From: Alloprevotella rava
GTDB lineage: Bacteria; Bacteroidota; Bacteroidia; Bacteroidales; Bacteroidaceae
Assembly (NCBI RefSeq): GCF_014195585.1
Contig: NZ_JACICA010000001.1
Span: 124,001-188,000 of the forward strand
DNA length: 64,000 nucleotides
Direction of reading: 5' to 3'
A model generated the notes under the pieces. The model was given only the letters and a program-made list of their open reading frames with translations, had not been told where the DNA came from and ran no database searches. Within the stretch, counting starts at the first letter, position 1. The number at the start of each line of letters is the position of its first letter. A program made the translations under genes and the position numbers. This document shows positions 58,460-64,000 of this stretch, one piece after another.

Positions 58460-58570
58460 AAATCCTAATTCCTGTGATAATAAGGAGTAATCGCTCGGTT
58501 GAAAGTAGCCGGCGCTTGCTCCTTTCTTTTATACCTAAAAAGGGGTATTGTAAGGAAAATGGAAACTCTC

Positions 58571-58578
58571 TACTTTTG
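58571..58578 (+). promoter_or_regulatory. -7 box of the calycin-like lipoprotein gene
   Basis: TACTTTTG with ATTG 20 bases upstream (58547-58550, one mismatch to TTTG). The predicted start near 58582 gives a 27-nt leader. Confidence 0.65.
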
Positions 58579-58608
58579 CACTCGAATTTAATTTAACTTA
58601 AAATTTTT

Positions 58609-59115
58609 ATGAAACTAACTAAATTTTTCTCCATTCTGGGACTCGGCCTCTGCTTGATGGCTACGAGTTGCTCAAAGGATGAAGACAAACCCCTCACGGC
58701 TGAAGATGTTTGTGGTACCTACTCTGGTGTATTCACCGTTTCTTTGAGTAATGCTCCTTATGCTACTGATAATACAGAAGTGAAAGTAGAAAAGGCTGGA
58801 AACAACTTGGTGAACATCACCTTTGCTGAAATTACGGGTAGCCCTGCAAGTTCTGGTCGTCCGGCTTCTAAGATGACAAATCTGAAGCTTACTAATGTCA
58901 AGTTGACGCTCAATGGTTCTACTGCTTCTTTCGCGGCAGATCCTGTTGAAGGTGCTGGCATGATGAACGGCAAGAGTGCTGCCATCAATCATAGCAAAAT
59001 CTCTGGTACGTTCGCCAATAAGAAGCTGAAACTCAACTTTGATTTCTCTTTCGGCCGTATGTACGAAATGATGAAAGCTCTTTTGAACGGTAAATACGAA
59101 GGTACGAAGAAGTAA
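58609..59115 (+). CDS. Calycin-like domain lipoprotein
   Basis: A 168-residue lipoprotein; the lipobox is ATSC in LCLMATSCSKDEDK (Cys at about residue 21). The mature part matches the calycin-like beta-barrel family of Bacteroidales: VCGTYSGVFTVSL, VKVEKAGNNLVNITFAE and KISGTFANKKLKLNFDFSF. It is expected in the outer or inner membrane facing the periplasm or surface. Ligand unknown. It ends with its own terminator. Confidence 0.8.
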   Translation: MKLTKFFSILGLGLCLMATSCSKDEDKPLTAEDVCGTYSGVFTVSLSNAPYATDNTEVKVEKAGNNLVNITFAEITGSPASSGRPASKMTNLKLTNVKLTLNGSTASFAADPVEGAGMMNGKSAAINHSKISGTFANKKLKLNFDFSFGRMYEMMKALLNGKYEGTKK

Positions 59116-59139
59116 TATTATCCTTATTCCATAAATGTT

Positions 59140-59179
59140 GCAGTCCGATGTAAGCAATGCTTGTCGGACTGCTTTTTTT
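59140..59179 (+). terminator. Terminator of the calycin-like lipoprotein gene
   Basis: GCAGTCCGA (59140-59148) and TCGGACTGC (59164-59172), perfect 9-base arms, then seven T. The next gene's -7 box starts three bases later at 59182. Confidence 0.9.
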
Positions 59180-59181
59180 AT

Positions 59182-59189
59182 TACTTTTG
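59182..59189 (+). promoter_or_regulatory. -7 box of the following secreted-protein gene
   Basis: TACTTTTG, full match, immediately after the upstream terminator T-run. The predicted start near 59193 gives a 22-nt leader and excludes the in-frame ATG at 59161. Confidence 0.65.
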
Positions 59190-59214
59190 CCGAAATTTCA
59201 AAACCGATAGATTT

Positions 59215-59880
59215 ATGTTACACTCTTTACGCACGGCTCTTTTAGCAGCTCTTTTCTGTTTGGAAACATCCGCCTTCTCGCAAAGAGAGGCTGTTATCGG
59301 GATAGCCCCTGACTACTCCAGTTATGCCACGCTAATCAGCCAACAGGACACCTCCCTTGTTTTTGTCACCGACCAGCGGGACACGATTTCGCTCACCATT
59401 CTGAAAAAGCCGTGGAAGATGATGAGCCGGATAGGCACATTGCGTCCTGGCGATCGTTATGCCCTCATTGTCCAGGCAGATGCTCTGCCAGGTGTGGTCT
59501 ATTCTTATGTAAACCTTACGCAGCTACAGCAGCGTTGGATATCGCTTACAGATGGGAATACATTAGTATTTTCTCCTGGTGGAGGATTATGTGGAAGTGC
59601 ATCGGTATCCCTGGATAATTATCGTATAGATAATTTTTTTGGTACCATTTTCGTGAAATTCCATTACTTTTATCCCACAGGTAGAGGAACTTATGGGATA
59701 GAAGAGTCAGAAACCTTACTGGAAGTGAAAGAACTTACAGACACCACGCTCGATGTTGTTTTGAAACTGAGCTATTTATACAAGAGCAAGCTGGACGATT
59801 GGCACATGAAATACCGATGCCAAACACCTGAAGAACGAAAAAATGAGCTGCTCAAGCGCTATGGTGTAAGAAAGCAGTGA
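59215..59880 (+). CDS. Hypothetical exported protein
   Basis: A 221-residue protein with a signal peptide (LRTALLAALFCLETSAFSQ). The mature chain is beta-rich (SLVFVTDQRDTISLTILKKP, GDRYALIVQADALPGVVYSY) and ends in a basic helix (EERKNELLKRYGVRKQ). I do not recognise the family; the style resembles small Bacteroidales beta-barrel or lipocalin-like exported proteins. Repeat fragment A8 overlaps its stop codon. Confidence 0.7.
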   Translation: MLHSLRTALLAALFCLETSAFSQREAVIGIAPDYSSYATLISQQDTSLVFVTDQRDTISLTILKKPWKMMSRIGTLRPGDRYALIVQADALPGVVYSYVNLTQLQQRWISLTDGNTLVFSPGGGLCGSASVSLDNYRIDNFFGTIFVKFHYFYPTGRGTYGIEESETLLEVKELTDTTLDVVLKLSYLYKSKLDDWHMKYRCQTPEERKNELLKRYGVRKQ

Positions 59881-59896
59881 TACAATAAGGATATTT
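59879..59896. repeat. Family A fragment, A8
   Basis: A single ACAATAAGGATATTTG unit that begins on the stop codon of the upstream gene. It is a solo unit rather than an array. Confidence 0.5.
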
Positions 59897-59970
59897 GCGC
59901 TTAGCTCTATCGTACGCGTGCATCTCTTCTGGTGTGCTGTTGAAAAGCATAGGGCAAGCGGTCAGCAATA

Positions 59971-60026
59971 AAAACAAAAAGCGAGACACAACCAGCAAGA
60001 GGAGAGCCTTTGTGGTTGTGTCTCGT
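59971..60026 (-). terminator. Terminator of the YugP-like peptidase gene
   Basis: CGAGACACAACCA (59983-59995) and TGGTTGTGTCTCG (60014-60026), perfect 13-base arms, followed on the minus strand by CTTTTTGTTTTTATT. It lies 28 bases after the stop. Confidence 0.9.
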
Positions 60027-60053
60027 TCTTTATACGAAATTTTTCAGAATCTC

Positions 60054-60728
60054 TTAGTCGCGGTTGCCCAGATAGATGAGAACGTAATAAATGAGTGTGG
60101 CGAGCGAACCGAGCGCTGCAACAACGTAGGTGTAAGCAGCAGAGCGGAGTGCGCTAACAGCCATCGGATAGTTTTCTCTACTGGTGATACCCGCTCCTGC
60201 AAGCCATTGCGTGGCGCGTCGGCTGGCGTCAATCTCAACGGGGAGGGTGATGAAGCTAAACAGAGTGGTCAGCGCGAAGAGCGCAATACCTCCCAAGAGG
60301 ATTCCAGGCATTGTGTTGACCAGTACAACACCTGCTAAAAGCACCCACTGCACCCATTGCGACGCAAAGTTTACCACGGGCACGAGGGTAGAACGGAGTT
60401 GTAGCGGAGCGTAAGCTCTTTCGTGCTGAACAGCATGGCCACATTCGTGAGCTGCAACGGCAGCGGCAGCAACCGAGCAGCTATTATAAACGCCATCGCT
60501 AAGGTTCACGGTCTTGTCGGTAGGGTTATAGTGGTCTGTGAGTTGCCCCGGAACAGACGTAACGCGCACATCATAGATTCCGTTATCGCGTAGCATTTTC
60601 TCCGCTACTTGTGCGCCCGTCATTCCGCTGGCGATGGGAACACGAGAGTATTGCTTGAATTTCGATTTTAGGTTCGACTGAACCAAATAGCTGATCAAGG
60701 CGAAGATGCCAAATATAATCCAAATCAT
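60054..60728 (-). CDS. Membrane zinc metallopeptidase (YugP-like)
   Basis: A 224-residue inner-membrane protein of COG2738. One N-terminal helix (MIWIIFGIFALISYLVQSNL) and three further ones flank the zinc motif AAHECGHAVQH (His94, Glu95, His98). DHYNPTDKTVNLSDGVYNS just before it is conserved in the family. Its substrate is unknown. It has its own strong terminator and stands alone. Confidence 0.9.
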   Translation of the reverse strand: MIWIIFGIFALISYLVQSNLKSKFKQYSRVPIASGMTGAQVAEKMLRDNGIYDVRVTSVPGQLTDHYNPTDKTVNLSDGVYNSCSVAAAAVAAHECGHAVQHERAYAPLQLRSTLVPVVNFASQWVQWVLLAGVVLVNTMPGILLGGIALFALTTLFSFITLPVEIDASRRATQWLAGAGITSRENYPMAVSALRSAAYTYVVAALGSLATLIYYVLIYLGNRD

Positions 60729-60908
60729 AAGTGTCGGAATTTATTTTAGTTAGTACTTATTGTTTGCTGAGGCTTATAGACAAAAGTATGCCAAAGATAC
60801 GAAAAACACCCAGTAGTGCAGAGATATTGACATATTTTAGGGACTTAGCGATGCTTCTTAAGGATTTCTCCCTACATTTGTGTGTATTCTGATTGAAAAT
60901 TATCTGAT

Positions 60909-61388
60909 ATGACATACACTCAATCCTACAATTCGCCACTGGGGCGTATCGTGTTGGCCAGCCGTGAGGACGCATTGATAGGACTCTGGTTTGAGAGTCA
61001 GAAATACTTCGGCAGAACGCTCTGCGAGGAGGTTGTGGAGAAAGAGACTTCTATACTTCGCGAGGTGCACCATTGGTTGGATATTTATTTTTCGGGTAGC
61101 CGGCCCGATTTTGTGCCACCTCTGCGACTGTTGGGGACTCCTTTTCAGCAACAAGTGTGGCAACACCTCTTGGCAATTCCGTATGGCGCCACCACTACCT
61201 ACGCCCAGTTGGCTCTTACTTGCCACACTTCGGCGCGCGCCATTGGTGGAGCAGTAGGGCGAAACCCCATATCGCTGATTGTGCCTTGCCACCGCGTCAT
61301 TGCTTCCGATGGTTCGCTCACGGGCTACGCTGGAGGTACAGATAGAAAAAAGGCACTGTTGGAAATGGAACAGTGTCTGATAGGGTAG
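60909..61388 (+). CDS. ogt: Methylated-DNA-protein-cysteine methyltransferase
   Basis: A 159-residue single-use repair protein that takes methyl groups from O6-methylguanine. The active-site motif is LIVPCHRVIASDGSLTGYAG with Cys127. PFQQQVWQHLLAIPYGATTT near residue 78 begins the DNA-binding helix-turn-helix. It has no Ada-type AraC or zinc domain, so it is the Ogt form. A -7 box TACATTTG lies at 60873-60880. Confidence 0.96.
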   Translation: MTYTQSYNSPLGRIVLASREDALIGLWFESQKYFGRTLCEEVVEKETSILREVHHWLDIYFSGSRPDFVPPLRLLGTPFQQQVWQHLLAIPYGATTTYAQLALTCHTSARAIGGAVGRNPISLIVPCHRVIASDGSLTGYAGGTDRKKALLEMEQCLIG

Positions 61389-61393
61389 AAAAG

Positions 61394-61425
61394 AAAAAGA
61401 GCAGTCCGCAGAGGACTGCTCTTTT
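61394..61425. terminator. Bidirectional terminator between ogt and the AspT-like gene
   Basis: AAAAAGAGCAGTCC (61394-61407) and GGACTGCTCTTTT (61413-61425), about 13-base arms with a 5-base loop, A-rich on the left and T-rich on the right. It serves both convergent genes. Confidence 0.9.
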
Positions 61426-61436
61426 ATTTGTGTGCA

Positions 61437-63203
61437 TCAAACGAGCGGAATGAGTATCAAGAGAATGAGCTGAGCCGTAAGGATTCGCAGGAACATAGAG
61501 AGCGGATAAACCGTGGAGTAGCCCACTGCTGGCGCATCATTATTGGCCGTTTGATTGGCAAATGCAAGAGCAGGGGGGTCAGTATTCGTACCAGCGATGA
61601 GACCCATCAATGTGAAGTAGTTCAACTTCATCTTGAGGCGTCCATAAAGACCGCAAATCATAATTGGGATCACCGTGATGAGGAAACCCATCCAAACGTA
61701 GTGGTAACCACCATTGGCGACCGTGTTCCAGAATGTAGCACCCGCTTGAACGCCCACACCAGCCAAGAAGAGTACGAGGCCCACCTCGCGGAGCATCAAG
61801 TTGGCACTGTTTGTGGTGTAAGCCGTGATCTTAAACTTGTAGCCGAAAGCTCCGATAAGGATACCGAGCACCAACGGGCCACCAGCCAGACCGAGCTTTA
61901 CGGGTTCGCTGATTCCGGGGATAGGAATAGGTATCTGTCCTAGGAAAATACCGAGCAGAATGCCGAGGAACAACATTCCAACATTGGGAGCTTCGAGACG
62001 CTTTTGCGTGTCGCCCACAATCTCGCGAACGCGGTTGATGTTCTCCTCCGTACCCGTCACGCGGATATGGTCACCCATTTGCAGACGGAAGTTTCTGCGC
62101 GCAAAGAGTGTCATACCAGCACGTGTCACGCGTGTCACGTTTACATTATAAAGGGAAGAGAAATGCAAGTCGTGGAATGTCAAACCGTTTACTTCAGGTT
62201 TTGACACGATGAGTCGTTGTGAAATGTAGCGTTTCTCTCCTTCTGTCTCTTTTTGCCAGTCCTCGTCGAGGAGTTCACCCATCAAGGCGATGATAGCTTC
62301 CTTGTCTGAAGTAGCAGTAACGATGTAGAGTTTCATTCCTTCTTCCATTACAGTACTTTCTTTCGGAATGAACATTTCGCCATCTTTCTTTGCACGAGAG
62401 CAAACGAAGTCGCCCTTCACAAAGTTGTGAAGTTCTTGAAGCGTATGGCCCACTACGGCTTTGTTAGTAACGCGCAGAATGAAATGTTCGGGAACTGAAG
62501 AAGGATCTGCCTCGTTGGCGTGTTCATATTCTTTGGCCTCTTTGTCGAGACTAACTTTGCAGATGTAGCGAATAGCGATGGTGGCACCGATGATACCCAC
62601 AACGGCTAGCGGGTAGGCACAAGCGTAGCTACTACCTATGTTGAAACCTGGATCGTAGTCGGCACTTCCGCCCAGCAAACGAGGAAGGATGTTGTTGGCA
62701 GCACCCAAACCTGGCGTGTTAGTAACCGCACCATAGAGAGTACCCGTCATCATGGCGAGATTCTTTTTGTTCAGTGGATCTCCAGGGGAGTAGAACCAAA
62801 TGAAATAGAGCGCCAGCATGACAGCAATGTTGAGTACAATCAGTGCAGTGGAGAGAAGATTCATCTCAACCCCGCCTTTTTTGAATGTGGCAAAGAAGCC
62901 AGGGCCCACCTGCAGACCAATGCAGTAGACAAAAAGCACCAAACCAAATTCTTTAATGAAATTGATGATGAGCGTTTGGTTGGCCATGGCTGTTGCCATT
63001 TCTCCGTTGGAGGGAGCCACTACAAACGTGTGGTAGAGGTGTCCGGCAAGGATTCCGACGAACAACACGAAGGTTACGCCGAGGGAAATTCCGCCCAGTT
63101 TAAGTTTGCCCAACTTTACACCCAACCAAATAACCAGCGCAAAGAGGAGTGCCAAATGCGCAGGCAGCACAGGGTTGTTGATGATTTTAATTAACCATTC
63201 CAT
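61437..63203 (-). CDS. AspT/YidE-family transporter with two RCK_C domains
   Basis: A 588-residue inner-membrane protein of the aspartate:alanine exchanger family. About five transmembrane helices on each side (LALLFALVIWLGVKLG, FGLVLFVYCIGLQVGPGFFA; LGLAGGPLVLGILIGAFGYK, LILLILIP) flank two TrkA-C domains in the centre (about 205-290 and 300-385; RVTNKAVVGHTLQELHNF, SKPEVNGLTFHDLHFSSLYN). The duplicated GLxVGxxF motif is seen as GLQVGPGFF and GVQAGATFW. It is likely an exchanger of small carboxylates; the substrate is not certain. A variant -7 box TAACTTCG lies on the minus strand at 63256-63249. Confidence 0.88.
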   Translation of the reverse strand: MEWLIKIINNPVLPAHLALLFALVIWLGVKLGKLKLGGISLGVTFVLFVGILAGHLYHTFVVAPSNGEMATAMANQTLIINFIKEFGLVLFVYCIGLQVGPGFFATFKKGGVEMNLLSTALIVLNIAVMLALYFIWFYSPGDPLNKKNLAMMTGTLYGAVTNTPGLGAANNILPRLLGGSADYDPGFNIGSSYACAYPLAVVGIIGATIAIRYICKVSLDKEAKEYEHANEADPSSVPEHFILRVTNKAVVGHTLQELHNFVKGDFVCSRAKKDGEMFIPKESTVMEEGMKLYIVTATSDKEAIIALMGELLDEDWQKETEGEKRYISQRLIVSKPEVNGLTFHDLHFSSLYNVNVTRVTRAGMTLFARRNFRLQMGDHIRVTGTEENINRVREIVGDTQKRLEAPNVGMLFLGILLGIFLGQIPIPIPGISEPVKLGLAGGPLVLGILIGAFGYKFKITAYTTNSANLMLREVGLVLFLAGVGVQAGATFWNTVANGGYHYVWMGFLITVIPIMICGLYGRLKMKLNYFTLMGLIAGTNTDPPALAFANQTANNDAPAVGYSTVYPLSMFLRILTAQLILLILIPLV

Positions 63204-63294
63204 AAGTTAGAAAGAAATATGTAAGGAGTTACTTAGTTTTAAGTGCGGCGAAGTTAAACATTTTTAGCGGAAACCCTCCCGCTTTCTTTCCCTT

Positions 63295-63326
63295 TTTGCT
63301 GAAATGACGCAATTTTTATATATTTG
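63295..63326 (+). promoter_or_regulatory. Promoter of the 3'-terminal secreted-protein gene
   Basis: TTTG (63295-63298), a 20-base spacer and TATATTTG (63319-63326). The predicted start near 63330 leaves a 111-nt leader, long for this window. Confidence 0.7.
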
Positions 63327-63440
63327 CAGCAGTTAGTTTCGAGGGGGAGTAGAAGGTTTTGATTTGCTATTTCTGAGTTTGCAAATGTACCCTTCTCCTT
63401 TCTTCCTACTCGATTCTTGTTTCACATAATCCTTTTAGTT

Positions 63441-64000
63441 ATGCGCCATACCTGTTTCTCCCTTCTTCTTTTTTTGGTCACTGTTGTAGCTTTTGCTCAG
63501 CAGCAGAAAGAGTTGCGCCGCTCAAAGACGGTTTTTCTCAATGAAGCTTTCCAAAAAGGTAGGATACTCCAAACGTTCAATCGCCACATAGATGATAGCG
63601 TCAATATCTTTCTGAAAGATGCCTCTCTCTGTTTTGTTCGCAAGGACACGATTTATAAGGCCTATCTCAATAATGTGTTAGGACTGCGGCTCGATACTGT
63701 GGAGTATAAGAAAGTGAATAATCAGATGGGGCGTGTAGTGGCTCGTCAGGGCTATAACTATTTGCTTTGCGTCACTACGGTGGATATGAATCGCCTCAAA
63801 GAAGAAACGTATAGCTCCAATAGCGAGGGTTTCTTTGATTTAGACATTCCCAGCGCTTCGGGCGTGAATGTCAACACTTTCTTTGAACTTGACCGCGACA
63901 AGCGGGAGTCCGATGTAGGCTATCCTTTGCAAGAAAAATACTATTTTTGGCTGTCGGGCAAGGAGATACCCGCCAACGAGACGCAAGTCAAGAAATTTGT
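63441..64000 (+). CDS. Exported hypothetical protein (3' end outside window)
   Basis: An ORF of at least 186 codons that continues beyond the window edge without a stop. The signal peptide is MRHTCFSLLLFLVTVVAFAQ with a predicted cut after AFA. The mature start (QQKELRRSKTVFLNEAFQKG) is followed by beta-rich sequence with VARQGYNYLLCVTTVDMNRL. I do not recognise the family and no domain can be assigned from this part. It has a consensus promoter and a long leader, and is divergent from the AspT-like transporter gene. Confidence 0.75.
   Translation, partial: MRHTCFSLLLFLVTVVAFAQQQKELRRSKTVFLNEAFQKGRILQTFNRHIDDSVNIFLKDASLCFVRKDTIYKAYLNNVLGLRLDTVEYKKVNNQMGRVVARQGYNYLLCVTTVDMNRLKEETYSSNSEGFFDLDIPSASGVNVNTFFELDRDKRESDVGYPLQEKYYFWLSGKEIPANETQVKKF

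Overview
The window looks like a chromosomal segment of a Bacteroidales bacterium, most likely in or near Prevotellaceae. The main evidence is the promoter grammar: a TTTG box, 19-21 bases, then TAnnTTTG, which is the Bacteroidota sigma signature and recurs in front of many genes. Supporting signs are the absence of Shine-Dalgarno sites, C-terminal type IX secretion tails, a fimbrillin-like lipoprotein preceded by a tiny protein of the MKKKYISP type, a calycin-like lipoprotein and a BspA/DUF285 protein. The species is not determined.

Layout. 1-7.7 kb: the 3' end of a large secreted LamG-type protein, alaS, and a secreted protein with two transglutaminase-like domains. 7.9-8.7 kb: rplU-rpmA with its own promoter and terminator. 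8.9-12.8 kb: an AlbA/RecG-like ATPase regulator that is probably leaderless, a repeat cluster with a gene remnant, and a fimbrillin-like lipoprotein with a 50-residue upstream gene. 13-20.5 kb: a sugar nucleotidyltransferase, an FAD-dependent dehydrogenase, a MerR regulator-radA pair, and a serine-type sulfatase with a retropepsin/PDZ protein. 20.7-22.4 kb: a rod-shaped RNA candidate, a TerB-like gene pair and a second repeat cluster. 22.5-31.4 kb: the fused thrA, a GHL10 glycosidase, a four-gene SPFH/zinc-ribbon/MORN operon and a DUF285 protein. 31.4-32.2 kb: the most elaborate repeat cluster. 32.2-41 kb: recJ-recQ, an M48 protease, a HAD phosphatase, topB and an ABC ATPase. 41.6-54 kb: a GH2 beta-galactosidase with a lectin-like N-terminus, a ThrE-like exporter, a flavin reductase, tdk and a GH31 enzyme ending in dockerin-like and cohesin-like modules. 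54.7-64 kb: argR, a TetR regulator, malic enzyme, calycin lipoprotein, YugP-like peptidase, ogt, an AspT-like transporter and the 5' part of a secreted protein.

Most genes are household: translation, DNA repair and topology, amino-acid metabolism. Between them sit extracytoplasmic glycan-degrading and surface proteins (LamG protein, sulfatase, GHL10, GH2, GH31, fimbrillin, DUF285).

The most unusual content is non-coding. Family A is an array of AATAAGG/CCTTATT motifs spaced about 21-22 bases and often centred on TCAGCTGA; it occurs seven times plus one fragment. Family B is a roughly 180-base palindromic element built from TTGTTGTCAC motifs; it occurs three times, each time beside a family A array and with the same relative polarity. 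At 31.5-31.9 kb one B copy is enclosed by a third inverted repeat with arms of about 84-94 bases. I see no transposase, CRISPR array, rRNA or tRNA gene in the window.
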